Shown: piece after piece, positions 6,502 through 14,536 of the stretch | Numbering within the stretch: position 1 is the first letter of the stretch | Layout: every line of letters begins with the position of its first letter | Assembly (NCBI RefSeq): GCF_030382115.1 | Contig: NZ_JAUDRJ010000003.1 | Span: 6,939,627 to 6,958,482 of the forward strand | DNA: 18,856 bases | Reading direction: 5' to 3' | From: Nostoc sp. GT001 | GTDB lineage: Bacteria; Cyanobacteriota; Cyanobacteriia; Cyanobacteriales; Nostocaceae | Notes under the pieces: generated by a model | Database searches by the model: none | Told to the model about the DNA's origin: nothing | The model's input: the letters and a program-made list of their open reading frames with translations, nothing else | Position numbers and translations under genes: made by a program

Positions 6502-8382
6502 ATGAGTCAAAATTATACTGGTTCAAACTCTCCTCTCATCACCACTGAGCCATACAAAGAACTTCCAGAGAACAGATATGTAGAATCTGTGTCTGACTCC
6601 CGTCAGCTTGATGCATTAGAGAAGAATGGGGGAATTCAGCCTTTTTTAAACGATAATATTGCTCCAACGCTCTCAGTTGCCGATGCGATCGCTCAAATGT
6701 TGGAAAATTTGGGAGTAGGCTACGCTTTTGGTGTCGCTGGTGGTGCAATGGCCAGCCTTTGGGGTGCATTATCCAATAGCAGTATAGAGGTGTTGAACTT
6801 CCGCCATGAAGCCGGAGCCGCATTTGCAGCCACCGAAGCTTACTTTGCGAATAATCGCCCCACTGTAGTTTTTACCACAGCAGGGCCGGGGATCACCAAC
6901 GCTCTGACCGGATTGTTCTCGGCTCGTGGTGAAGGTGCAAAGGTAATTTTGTTGTCAGCTTGCACCTCAGCACCGCAGCGTGGACGTTGGGCAATTCAAG
7001 AAACCAGTACTTATACATTGCCAAGTGGGGGAATTTTTACCCCAGGAGCGTTATTCAATTATGCAATCACGATTGAATCTGCGGCTCAACTACCGCAGAT
7101 TTTTCGTAAATTGGCTTTAGCTATGGCGCAACCAGGCGGATTTGTCGCCCATTTGAGCATTCCTACTGCTGTGCAGACAAGTTTAGTTGAGGATATAGCC
7201 TTACCTCAGCTAGATATTTCTCCCTTTCCAATGACTGCTTCCAAAGAAGCGATCGCTAAATCGGTAGAGTTATTATCATCTGGCCCCTTTGCTATCTGGG
7301 TTGGTTTCGGTGCGCGTGACGCAGCAGCTGAAATCCTTGAACTCGCTGAAAGAACCGGAGCCGCCGTTATCTGCTCACCCCGTGGTAAAGGTATTTTCCC
7401 TGAAGATCATCGCCAATTTGTGGGTGTCACAGGTTTAGGCGGCCATGCTTCCGTCTTAACTTATATGGAAGAACAGCCTCCACTACGCACACTCGTATTA
7501 GGAACCCGTCTTGGCGAACCGACTTCCTTCTGGAGTTCGGCGCTAGTTCCAAAAAGAGGTTTTATCCATGTTGATATTGACCCGGAAGTTCCAGGTGTAG
7601 CCTATCCCCACGTTGAAACTTTCGGAGTTCGGTCTGACATCAAAGCTTTTGTGAAAGAGTTGTTGCAGCAATTGCCAGATGCTCCTGATTCCACAATGCT
7701 GTTACCTCGCCCAGAACACAAAGCAATTGAACCTGCATCAGACGTAGACTATCCAGTACGTCCAGAAGTATTGATGGCAGCAATTCAAAAGATCGTTGTT
7801 GAGGGTAGCGATGCGATAGTAATGGCAGAGTGCGGTAACTCCTTTACTTGGTCAACTCATTTACTACAATTTGCCGAAGCCAATCGTTACCGAGTCAGCA
7901 CCGGAGTCGGAGCAATGGGTCACGCCGTCACCGGAGTATTGGGTGCAGCGTTGGCGAACAATAGTAAGGCTGTGGGTATTGTCGGCGATGGAGCAATGCT
8001 GATGAATAACGAAATCAGCACAGCTGTGAAATACAAAATTCCCGCAATCTGGATTGTACTTAACGATGCGCGTTACAACATGTGCCATCAAGGGATGAAA
8101 ATCTTGGGGTTAAAGGGTGCAGATGCCACACTTCCACCGACGAACTTTGCCATGATTGCTCGTGGGATGGGAGCGGAAGCGATCGTCGTAGTCAGAGAGT
8201 CAGATATTGAAGCCGCATTAGAACAAGCGATCGCATCAACTGTTCCCTTTTTAATCGATGTAGTGATTGATGCCGATCGCCCAGCACCTTCTGGTGGACG
8301 TAATAAGAGTTTGGCAGCACAAGGAGTTAAATCAAGTGCCGCGAAAAATGCAGCCAAACAAGTTTCTTTTCCAATGGTTTGA
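6502..8382 (+). CDS. scyA: ScyA, thiamine-diphosphate-dependent coupling enzyme
   Basis: ScyA is an acetolactate-synthase homologue. In scytonemin synthesis it joins indole-3-pyruvate and p-hydroxyphenylpyruvate into the beta-ketoacid precursor, in the cytoplasm. The 626-residue protein has the three-domain ThDP fold. The N-terminal pyrimidine-binding domain (about 58-225) has the catalytic Glu in NFRHEAGAAFAA (E103). A central domain follows. The C-terminal pyrophosphate domain starts its cofactor motif at GDGAMLMNNE (about residue 495) and closes it at LNDARYNM, like catabolic acetolactate synthases. About 55 residues precede the enzyme core, an extension I do not recognise. I chose the ATG at 6502, which gives MSQNYTGS; a GTG three codons upstream (6493) is in frame, and neither has a strong ribosome site. 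It is the first gene of the cluster, 420 bases before scyB and separated from it by repeats, so scyB may have its own promoter. Confidence 0.93.
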   Translation: MSQNYTGSNSPLITTEPYKELPENRYVESVSDSRQLDALEKNGGIQPFLNDNIAPTLSVADAIAQMLENLGVGYAFGVAGGAMASLWGALSNSSIEVLNFRHEAGAAFAATEAYFANNRPTVVFTTAGPGITNALTGLFSARGEGAKVILLSACTSAPQRGRWAIQETSTYTLPSGGIFTPGALFNYAITIESAAQLPQIFRKLALAMAQPGGFVAHLSIPTAVQTSLVEDIALPQLDISPFPMTASKEAIAKSVELLSSGPFAIWVGFGARDAAAEILELAERTGAAVICSPRGKGIFPEDHRQFVGVTGLGGHASVLTYMEEQPPLRTLVLGTRLGEPTSFWSSALVPKRGFIHVDIDPEVPGVAYPHVETFGVRSDIKAFVKELLQQLPDAPDSTMLLPRPEHKAIEPASDVDYPVRPEVLMAAIQKIVVEGSDAIVMAECGNSFTWSTHLLQFAEANRYRVSTGVGAMGHAVTGVLGAALANNSKAVGIVGDGAMLMNNEISTAVKYKIPAIWIVLNDARYNMCHQGMKILGLKGADATLPPTNFAMIARGMGAEAIVVVRESDIEAALEQAIASTVPFLIDVVIDADRPAPSGGRNKSLAAQGVKSSAAKNAAKQVSFPMV

Positions 8383-8450
8383 TTTTAAAAGCTGGCAATC
8401 TTATTCGATTGTTGTAGATATTACTCTCTTCCGGCTCAAAGATTTTTTTT

Positions 8451-8616
8451 AACGAACCGCATTCGCGCAGCGTCTCGTTAGAGAAGGACACAAAGGACGC
8501 GAAGGAAGAGAGTAAAACACGGGAGCATCCCAATCTTTCAAAAATTCACAACACTGATGCAAAAACCCTTTAAAGCTTTCTTAACTTTGCGTTCTCTGCG
8601 CCCTTTGCGGTTCGTT
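8451..8616. repeat. Repeat-rich spacer between scyA and scyB
   Basis: The 423-base gap after scyA (8383-8805) contains AACGAACCGC at 8451 and its exact inverse GCGGTTCGTT at 8607-8616. Between them lie a CGCAGCGTCTCGTTAGAGAA repeat and runs of the type AAAGGACGCGAAGG and CTCTGCGCCC. These are dispersed Nostoc sequences, and their inverted ends would pair over about 165 bases. The remaining stretch, 8617-8805, is AT-rich with nothing I can identify except the scyB ribosome site. Confidence 0.55.
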
Positions 8617-8805
8617 TCCTTATTCTCTTATTCCAGCTAATAACTACACTCACCAAACTGGAATTTTAAATGTTTATTTGAACACAAAAATCTTTCTTAC
8701 TTCATCCAATCCTAATCTTCCAGAGGACTTTTGTGTCTATCCATTTACATTTTGTAATGTTAATTACTTTCTCTAACCAATCCCAAACAATATCGAGAGG
8801 TCAAG

Positions 8806-9867
8806 ATGCTACTATTTGAAACTGTTAGAGAAATGGGTCACGAACAAGTTCTTTTCTGTCATGGTAAAAATCCCGAAATTAAAGCAATTATTGCTATCCA
8901 TGACACAACCTTGGGCCCCGCGATGGGAGCTACAAGAATCTTACCTTATGTCAACGAAGAAGCTGCTTTAAAAGATGCACTTCGTCTAAGCCGTGGAATG
9001 ACATATAAAGCAGCCTGTGCCAATATTCCGGCTGGTGGTGGAAAAGCAGTCATTATCGCTAATCCTGAAAATAAAACAGACGATCTATTGAGAGCTTATG
9101 GACGTTTTGTTGATAGCTTGAATGGGCGTTTTATTACTGGACAAGATGTCAATATTACTCCTGATGATGTGCGGACAATTAGTCAAGAAACTAAATATGT
9201 TGTTGGGGTATCAGAAAAATCTGGCGGGCCTGCTCCCATAACATCACTAGGAGTTTTTCTCGGAATTAAAGCCGCTGTAGAATCTCATTGGCAGAGTAAA
9301 AGACTTGATGGCATGAAGGTTGCAGTTCAAGGCTTAGGAAATGTTGGTAAAAATCTCTGTCGTCACTTACATGAGCATGATGTCCAGCTTTTTGTGAGTG
9401 ATGTAGATCCAGTAAAAGCGGAAGAAGTGAAACAGCTTTTTGGCGCAACCGTTGTAGAACCAACCGAAATTTACTCACTGGATGTAGATATATTTGCTCC
9501 TTGTGCTTTAGGAGGAATTCTGAATAGTCATACAATTCCTTTCCTGCAAGCTTCGATTATTGCTGGTGCAGCTAATAATCAATTAGAAAATGAGCAACTA
9601 CATAGTCAAATGCTTGCTAAAAAAGGAATTCTTTACAGCCCTGATTATGTAATTAATGCTGGAGGACTAATCAATGTTTACAACGAAATGATTGGTTATG
9701 ACGAAGAAAAAGCTTTCAAGCAAGTGCATAACATTTATGACACGCTATTAGCAATTTTTGAAATTGCGAAAGAGCAAGGAGTTACTACTAACGATGCTGC
9801 TAGACGATTAGCAGAAGACCGGATCAAGAACGGTAAGCAAAATCAGAGTACAGCGATCGCAGCCTAA
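8806..9867 (+). CDS. scyB: ScyB, tryptophan dehydrogenase of the leucine-dehydrogenase family
   Basis: ScyB oxidatively deaminates L-tryptophan to indole-3-pyruvate with NAD+, providing one substrate of ScyA. The 353-residue protein is a Glu/Leu/Phe/Val dehydrogenase. The substrate domain has GPAMGATRILPY, Lys68 in GMTYKAA and Lys80 in PAGGGKAVI; these correspond to the two active-site lysines of leucine dehydrogenase. GQDVNITPDD follows (about 111-120). The Rossmann motif VQGLGNVGKNL (about 173-183) binds NAD. A purine-rich AGAGG just before the ATG supports the start. Length and motifs are normal for the family. It is followed after 25 bases by scyC, so the two are surely co-transcribed. 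The function is known from work on the N. punctiforme enzyme; here it is assigned by similarity and context. Confidence 0.94.
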   Translation: MLLFETVREMGHEQVLFCHGKNPEIKAIIAIHDTTLGPAMGATRILPYVNEEAALKDALRLSRGMTYKAACANIPAGGGKAVIIANPENKTDDLLRAYGRFVDSLNGRFITGQDVNITPDDVRTISQETKYVVGVSEKSGGPAPITSLGVFLGIKAAVESHWQSKRLDGMKVAVQGLGNVGKNLCRHLHEHDVQLFVSDVDPVKAEEVKQLFGATVVEPTEIYSLDVDIFAPCALGGILNSHTIPFLQASIIAGAANNQLENEQLHSQMLAKKGILYSPDYVINAGGLINVYNEMIGYDEEKAFKQVHNIYDTLLAIFEIAKEQGVTTNDAARRLAEDRIKNGKQNQSTAIAA

Positions 9868-9892
9868 TTATTATTATCTTCAGGGGTGAGAA

Positions 9893-10861
9893 ATGGAAAA
9901 AAATACCTTTGCGACATCAGCTTATATTGCAACTTCACCAGAGAGCGCTTTTGAGTATCTTTGCAGCTTGAAGAACTTAGATGAATGGACGCTTTATAGC
10001 CGGATGAAAGAGCAAATTGACGAAGATACCTGGCTCGGAACTGCGTCTGGTTATCACAAAAATCTTTACTATCATGTTAAAAAACTAGAAAATCCGCTTT
10101 TCTACGGCATTGAGTGGCACTGTGGATTAGAGTATCAGAAATATTTTCAGGTTTATCCTGTCTTGCTATTTCCTACAGATTATATCGAGCCTGGAACAGA
10201 TGAAAAAGGTGTGTATTTTCACTGGTTGAGCTTTGTCGATCCCAAACGGCAGACTCAGATGATTATGCAGGGAATTCATACAGTACACACTTCTGAATGT
10301 CGTTCTCTCAAAGGTAATTTGGAACGCAAAGCTGGTCTAACCTCAGCAGCCAAAGGAAGCCACTTTATCGATACAGACACTATTTATGTTGATGCCCCAA
10401 TTGAGATCGGCATTGAATACTTAAAAGACTTAAAAAATGTAGATGAGTGGGCGCATTTACTGCGACCCAATGGTGAGATCACTGCTGAATCAGGTGAATT
10501 CAAAGATGAATATGACCAAAAAGTAAAAGTTTCTGTGCGAGTTCATTCTTTGAGTAAATACTACTTACTTGAACAAGAACATTTTTATCCAGATTACGAA
10601 TATTATCAGCGTTCTGTAGCTTTACTTATTCCAACTGCATACTCTTTCGCTGACCCAGAAGCCTCTGGTTTTATCCTACATCGAATTACATTCTGGAAAA
10701 CAGATGGAACTGTCACCCACGGCAAACTTCAGATTGAAGACTATGGTGCTGAGAGCATGAACATCAAACGTTTACTCGAAGCCAAAGCTGGCAACCTCAA
10801 ATCATTTGACCGAGGAATGAGCTATCTACCAAAAATTCAAGAATCACTACTAACTAATTAA
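9893..10861 (+). CDS. scyC: ScyC, scytonemin monomer cyclase
   Basis: ScyC takes the beta-ketoacid made by ScyA and carries out intramolecular cyclisation and decarboxylation to the tricyclic ketone, a cytoplasmic step. The 322-residue protein has no signal peptide. It has a visible internal duplication: LKNLDEW (26-32), FPTDY (93-97) and ERKAG (144-148) in the first half match LKNVDEW (180-186), IPTAY (246-250) and EAKAG (296-300) in the second, at a constant offset of 152-154 residues. The alternating strands and final helix of each half suggest two SRPBCC/START-like domains, which would suit an aromatic cyclase; this fold assignment is inferred. The ribosome site is GGGGTGAG, six bases before the ATG. 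The product assignment rests on position between scyB and scyD and on recall of the ScyC family. Confidence 0.9.
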   Translation: MEKNTFATSAYIATSPESAFEYLCSLKNLDEWTLYSRMKEQIDEDTWLGTASGYHKNLYYHVKKLENPLFYGIEWHCGLEYQKYFQVYPVLLFPTDYIEPGTDEKGVYFHWLSFVDPKRQTQMIMQGIHTVHTSECRSLKGNLERKAGLTSAAKGSHFIDTDTIYVDAPIEIGIEYLKDLKNVDEWAHLLRPNGEITAESGEFKDEYDQKVKVSVRVHSLSKYYLLEQEHFYPDYEYYQRSVALLIPTAYSFADPEASGFILHRITFWKTDGTVTHGKLQIEDYGAESMNIKRLLEAKAGNLKSFDRGMSYLPKIQESLLTN

Positions 10862-10862
10862 A

Positions 10863-10906
10863 ACCTCAGCGCTACTCTGCGCTTCCCTCTGCGTCCCTCT
10901 GCGTTT
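10863..10906. repeat. CTCTGCG-iterated repeat after scyC
   Basis: CTCTGCG occurs three times (10875, 10887, 10897) at spacings of 12 and 10 bases. Repeats of this form are common between genes in Nostoc. The block fills most of the gap between scyC and scyD. Confidence 0.55.
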
Positions 10907-10950
10907 AAAATTCACCTCTCAACTCCCCACGATTAGCCTTATTGCAACAC

Positions 10951-12255
10951 ATGAAACTGAAGCCACTTACTATTACTTTCCTCACTTTTTGTGTTGCCGC
11001 TTTTTCAGGAATGAAAGCTGCCTCAGCTGCATCCTTTTCAGTAATCGCCGACGGTCTATATAATGCCGGAGGACTAAGCTTTAGTCCTGATGGTAATCTC
11101 TATGTTACAGAGGCGGGAATCGGGGGAAGTGGCGGTTGTGTTCCACCAGCAAGCGGTCAAGGTGACTCTTTATGCTATGGCACAAGTGGGGCAGTTACCA
11201 AAATTGAGAATGGTAAAACCGAACGCATACTTACAGGACTTCCTTCCATAGCATTACCAGATGGGACTGGAGCTAGTGGTCCTCGTGATATTAAATTTGA
11301 TGCTACAGGTAAACCTTATGTTCTGATTGGATATGGAGCGAATCCGACCTTTCGCGATCGCAATTTAGGTTACACTGACCTCGGTAAAATCATTGCTCCC
11401 GATTTTAATACCAATTCCTGGACGAGTGTTGCTGATATAGGTAACTATGAACTCGCCAATAATCCCGATGGTGGTGATGTCGGTAGCAATCCTTTGGGTT
11501 TTGTCATAGATGGCAATAAGTTAGTTGCAGTTGATGCAGGTGCAAACGACTTACTCAGTGTGAATACTGATAGCAGTAATTTGCAGGCCATAGTTGCGTT
11601 TCCCCAAGACATATTAACTAATCCAGTTTTTCCACCCTCCGGTACACCATCTAATGAACCAGCCCAAGTGCCATCTCAAGGTGAAGTGGTGCGAACGCCG
11701 AAGGCGGGGCTTCGCCCATCGCAGTTTGCAACTCAACCAGTACCTTCAGGGGTGGCAAAAGGCCCCGATGGTGCTTATTATGTCAGCCAGTTTACTGGTT
11801 TCCCCTTCCCTGAAGGTGGGGCAAAAATCTATCGAGTCGCTGCTGATGGTAAATCATCAGTCTTCGCCGATGGTTTTACCCAACTCACCGACTTGGAATT
11901 TGATACTGAAGGCAATTTATATGCTTTGCAGTACGCCAATCAGTCAGCTTGGAAGGGTAATTTTGATGGTTCTGTCATCAAAATAGCTCCCAATGGCACA
12001 CGCACAACTCTGCTGAGTGGCAATGGATTAGAGTCGCCTAGCGCCTTGACTATTGGTGCTGATGGTGCAGTATACGTCACCAACCGAGGCGATCGCCCTG
12101 GACTTGGACAAGTTCTCAGAATTGAAAATATCAAATCTGTCCCTGAACCGAGTTCTGCTTTCGGCGTATTAGCGATCGGTGCTTTTGGCGTTGCTTGGTT
12201 GCACAAGAAAAGAAACTCTAAACCTCTCACAGATAGAGTTGTGGCGCTCAAGTAA
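10951..12255 (+). CDS. scyD: ScyD, exported beta-propeller protein with PEP-CTERM anchor
   Basis: ScyD belongs to the ScyD/ScyE family found in scytonemin clusters. Its exact step is unsettled, and it is thought to act outside the cytoplasm. The 434-residue product starts with a signal peptide (about 1-26, basic MKLK, hydrophobic core, AASA before the cut). It continues with repeated propeller-type strands (LSFSPDGNLYVTEAG, IKFDATGKPYVLIG, VAKGPDGAYYVSQF, LEFDTEGNLYALQY, LTIGADGAVYVTNRG) and ends in VPEPSS, a hydrophobic segment and HKKRNSK, a PEP-CTERM sorting signal. The ATG at 10951 is preferred because it begins the signal peptide; an upstream TTG (10942) is in frame. It is a paralogue of the next gene, scyE. 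A dispersed GC-rich palindrome is read in frame at about residues 247-258. Confidence 0.92.
   Translation: MKLKPLTITFLTFCVAAFSGMKAASAASFSVIADGLYNAGGLSFSPDGNLYVTEAGIGGSGGCVPPASGQGDSLCYGTSGAVTKIENGKTERILTGLPSIALPDGTGASGPRDIKFDATGKPYVLIGYGANPTFRDRNLGYTDLGKIIAPDFNTNSWTSVADIGNYELANNPDGGDVGSNPLGFVIDGNKLVAVDAGANDLLSVNTDSSNLQAIVAFPQDILTNPVFPPSGTPSNEPAQVPSQGEVVRTPKAGLRPSQFATQPVPSGVAKGPDGAYYVSQFTGFPFPEGGAKIYRVAADGKSSVFADGFTQLTDLEFDTEGNLYALQYANQSAWKGNFDGSVIKIAPNGTRTTLLSGNGLESPSALTIGADGAVYVTNRGDRPGLGQVLRIENIKSVPEPSSAFGVLAIGAFGVAWLHKKRNSKPLTDRVVALK
11690..11723. repeat. Dispersed palindrome inside scyD
   Basis: TGCGAACGCCGAAGGCGGGG followed by CTTCGCCCATCGCA has the form of the Nostoc palindromes seen between genes (compare 5894-5924), but here it lies in coding DNA. 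It encodes the residues VRTPKAGLRPSQ without breaking the frame. The corresponding part of ScyE has no such sequence. Confidence 0.6.
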
Positions 12256-12384
12256 AAAGTTTCAAACCAATATCAGTGCCTCTCAAGGACATTTACCCTG
12301 CATTCTTCAGGGACTTAGAATTCCTTCTCTTTAAAACCATAAAACTTTCCCAAAATTAGTAACTCTTAATCTCCCTTGAAAGGT

Positions 12385-13761
12385 ATGAAACTCAAATCAT
12401 TTGCTCTTACATCTCTGACATTTTGTTTTGCTGCTATTTGCGGAACACCATCTGTACAAGCTGCAACACTAACGACAATTGTCGATGGAATCAGTAATGC
12501 ACGGGGTGTTAGCTTTGGCCTAGACGGCAGTCTTTACGTAGCAGAGCCAGGTATCGGAGGAAACGGAAATTGCCAACCATCTCCAAGTACCTTGTTTCAG
12601 CCGATCTGTGCTGGTAATAGTGGTTCGCTGGTCAAAGTTGCATCAGATGGCACCAAACAGCGTCTATTCAATAACTTTGAATCTATAGCAGAGCAACCCA
12701 GTGGCAACCAAGGCGCTGGTATTCAAGATATACAATTCGACTCTCTGGGGAATGCTTATCTTCTAACTGGGTTTGCTGGTTATCCAGGAAATCGTGATCT
12801 AGAATCACTTAACCTTGGTTCTCAATTCACTATCCCACCACAGCAACTTGCTACTTTCCCGCCATCCACACCCGATAAAGTACTGAATACTCCGCTTTTA
12901 GCACAACTTTTCAAAGCTGACTTGAATACCGGAAAGCTGGAAAGTATTTTCGACTTCGGCAAGTATGAAATCACTAATAACCCAGACGGTGGGGATGTAG
13001 TTACCAATCCCTTTGATTTGACCGTTAATGGTGATACTGCTTATGTAGTTGACGGTGGTGGAAACACCGCTTACAAAATCAAACTTGACGGAAGTGAGTC
13101 TGAGGCAATTGCAATTCCCAAGAAAGTCCTTAGTGCTTCAACATTGCCACCCCTTCCACCAGGACAAGAACTACCTCCAGGTTTAGTAGAAATACTTCCA
13201 GGAGGAAACATCGCAATTCAAGCAGTACCTACAGGTGGCACGATTGGCCCCGATGGAGCCTTATACGTTGCCGAATACTCAGGTTTTCCATATCCAGAAA
13301 ATGAATCGCGGATCTTCCGCATCGGCGACGATGGCAACCCAGAGGTTTTCCTAGATGGGTTTACGCAAATCACTGACTTAACCTTTGATGATCAAGGCAA
13401 CTTGCTAGTGTTGCAGTTCGGTGATGAGTCTCAGTTGAAGGGTGACTTGCGGTTCCTTCCCGGTTCTCTGATTAAAGTTGCTCCCGATCTAACTCGTACA
13501 ACCTTGGTTGCTGCTGGTGAAGGGCTGGAATCGTCTGCTGGAATCGATATTGGCCCTGACGGGCAAATATACATCACCAAACGCGGAGTTGGCCCAGAAC
13601 TAGGATCGGTTGTTCGGGTAGATGGTATCGTTGCCGAAAAAGTCCCTGAACCTACTTCAATACTTAGCTTATTAGCACTTGCTAGTGTAGGCGCAACTGG
13701 TGCGATCGCCAAGCGCAAACGCCAAGACAAGCTGGGTGGGCGTTGCATAATGGCGGTATGA
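12385..13761 (+). CDS. scyE: ScyE, exported beta-propeller protein; 3' end altered by IS1
   Basis: ScyE is a ScyD paralogue acting in the late, extracytoplasmic part of scytonemin synthesis. The 458-residue product has a signal peptide (MKLKSFALTSLTF to about SVQA, residues 1-25), propeller strands of the same kind as ScyD (VSFGLDGSLYVAEPG, IQFDSLGNAYLLTG, GPDGALYVAEYSG, LTFDDQGNLLVLQFG, IGPDGQIYITKRG), the shared NPDGGDV motif, and a C-terminal PEP-CTERM signal (VPEPTS, hydrophobic stretch, KRKRQ). It carries about 25 residues more than ScyD in the middle (around LGSQFTIPPQQLATF). The last seven residues and the stop come from an IS1-family element; the original tail would have been ELLPKAEIV (see 14494-14530). 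The ATG at 12385 begins the signal peptide and follows GAAAGG; an in-frame TTG lies three codons upstream. Function is probably kept, since the sorting signal is complete. Confidence 0.92.
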   Translation: MKLKSFALTSLTFCFAAICGTPSVQAATLTTIVDGISNARGVSFGLDGSLYVAEPGIGGNGNCQPSPSTLFQPICAGNSGSLVKVASDGTKQRLFNNFESIAEQPSGNQGAGIQDIQFDSLGNAYLLTGFAGYPGNRDLESLNLGSQFTIPPQQLATFPPSTPDKVLNTPLLAQLFKADLNTGKLESIFDFGKYEITNNPDGGDVVTNPFDLTVNGDTAYVVDGGGNTAYKIKLDGSESEAIAIPKKVLSASTLPPLPPGQELPPGLVEILPGGNIAIQAVPTGGTIGPDGALYVAEYSGFPYPENESRIFRIGDDGNPEVFLDGFTQITDLTFDDQGNLLVLQFGDESQLKGDLRFLPGSLIKVAPDLTRTTLVAAGEGLESSAGIDIGPDGQIYITKRGVGPELGSVVRVDGIVAEKVPEPTSILSLLALASVGATGAIAKRKRQDKLGGRCIMAV

Positions 13762-13762
13762 A

Positions 13763-14098
13763 TCATACTGAAACTGGAACATCCCAAAACTTGAGATAGT
13801 GAAGTAGCAATCGAATCGAGTATTTCAGCATTTGTGCTGATTTGGAATAACATAGCGTTTTTCGATGCAATCGAGCGAGATAGTGGCGCAACCGGGTGTT
13901 TTCCCCCTCAACTCGTGTCATGTAAGTCTTGCTCACAATCTGGTCGCCCTCTGGAATAAAGCCTGGATAGACCAACCATCCATCCGTGACATAGAAATAG
14001 CATTGCCAAGTACCTACAATATCCCATAACGGTCGAAAAGTTTCGGCGCTATGGTCGCCCAAAACCCACGCTAAAATACCTTGTGTGAAGTGGTTCAC
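13763..14098 (-). CDS. insB: IS1-family transposase, InsB part (catalytic domain)
   Basis: This frame supplies the C-terminal catalytic part of the InsAB' transposase. Recognisable IS1 motifs are VTDGW, containing the second catalytic Asp, and SKTYMTRVEGENTRLRHYLA, with the catalytic Glu, followed by ARLHRKTLCYSKSAQM, a close parallel to the E. coli IS1 sequence. The first catalytic Asp lies upstream in GELDELETFVG, in the InsA frame. A GTG at 14098 could be read as a start, but the expected product is a 230-residue fusion from 14454, made by -1 slippage at the A8 run; it then continues NKVWLWTAVNHF. The stop lies in the left terminal repeat. Confidence 0.88.
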   Translation of the reverse strand: MNHFTQGILAWVLGDHSAETFRPLWDIVGTWQCYFYVTDGWLVYPGFIPEGDQIVSKTYMTRVEGENTRLRHYLARLHRKTLCYSKSAQMLKYSIRLLLHYLKFWDVPVSV

Positions 14099-14454
14099 TG
14101 CTGTCCAAAGCCAAACTTTGTTTTTTTTGAGCCGACGAACGTTTCTAGTTCATCGAGTTCGCCAACTTCTGGAATTGTCTCTGGATCATAAACATCAGGT
14201 AGCAGTTCTCCTACAAGTTTTACCCAAGTAATCAATGTCGTGTGATGCACACCTTTGACCCGTTCAATGCCACGAAATCCCATACCATTAACGTACATTT
14301 TCAGGCATTCCCGTTTCACTTCATCACTGTATCCTTGAGGTGGTTCGTACCGATCAATAAATTGGCGATCGCAATTACAGCAAATGTGATTCTGTTTACC
14401 TCTTTTATTTCCGTTCTTACGGATATGAGACGACCCACAACGCGGACATTCCAT
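14095..14454 (-). CDS. insA: IS1-family transposase, InsA part (DNA-binding)
   Basis: This 119-residue product begins MECPRCGSSHIRKNG and has a zinc-finger arrangement, C3-x2-C6 and C25-x2-C28, then a helix-turn-helix (YVNGMGFRGIERVKGVHHTT). Both are as in InsA, the terminal-repeat-binding protein and repressor of IS1. The frame runs on through GELDELETFVG before stopping after GFGQQ, just past the slippage site, as in other IS1 members where InsA alone is the default product. Confidence 0.9.
   Translation of the reverse strand: MECPRCGSSHIRKNGNKRGKQNHICCNCDRQFIDRYEPPQGYSDEVKRECLKMYVNGMGFRGIERVKGVHHTTLITWVKLVGELLPDVYDPETIPEVGELDELETFVGSKKTKFGFGQQ
14121..14128 (-). promoter_or_regulatory. Programmed -1 frameshift site of the IS1 transposase
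   Basis: The coding strand shows TC followed by eight A and then C. In the InsA frame this reads TCA AAA AAA ACA, so the heptamer A-AAA-AAA is correctly phased for -1 slippage. After the slip, AAC AAA GTT TGG continues into InsB. E. coli IS1 uses an A6C slippery site in the same place. Confidence 0.85.
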
Positions 14455-14493
14455 CCAGTTTTACCTCAATTCATACCGCCATTATGCAACGCC

Positions 14494-14530
14494 GCTGGGT
14501 GAATTGCTACCCAAAGCAGAGATAGTCTAA
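14494..14530 (+). pseudogene. Displaced 3' end of scyE
   Basis: 14494-14501 is the second copy of the target duplication GCTGGGTG. Joining 13738 directly to 14502 restores the reading L-G-E-L-L-P-K-A-E-I-V and a TAA at 14528-14530. This is the original scyE tail, now cut off from its gene by the insertion sequence. Confidence 0.85.
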
Positions 14531-14536
14531 TTCCTC

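Larger units (their letters stand above)
13739..14493 (-). mobile_element. Complete IS1-family insertion sequence
   Basis: The element is 755 bp. Its terminal inverted repeats are 25 bp and perfect (13739-13763 and 14469-14493), starting GGCGTTGCATAATGG on each outer end. It is flanked by an exact 8-bp direct duplication, GCTGGGTG, at 13731-13738 and 14494-14501, as expected for IS1 transposition. It encodes InsA and, in the overlapping -1 frame, InsB, both on the minus strand against the scy genes. Intact ends, target duplication and reading frames indicate a recent and possibly still active insertion. Confidence 0.95.

Noticed and set aside
8050..8095. ScyA has N-D instead of the N-N that usually closes the ThDP motif, which looked like a lost metal ligand
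   Set aside because: Catabolic acetolactate synthases also read NDxxYxM here, so it is a normal variant.
6539..8533. Open frames antisense to or overlapping scyA (for example 6539-6823, 7864-8091, 8088-8357)
   Set aside because: They lie opposite a strongly conserved gene, have no ribosome sites and give low-complexity or Ser/Ala-biased products; they are shadows of scyA codon use.
14242..14502. Plus-strand frame across the IS
   Set aside because: It is antisense to InsA and runs through the terminal repeat; no supporting features.
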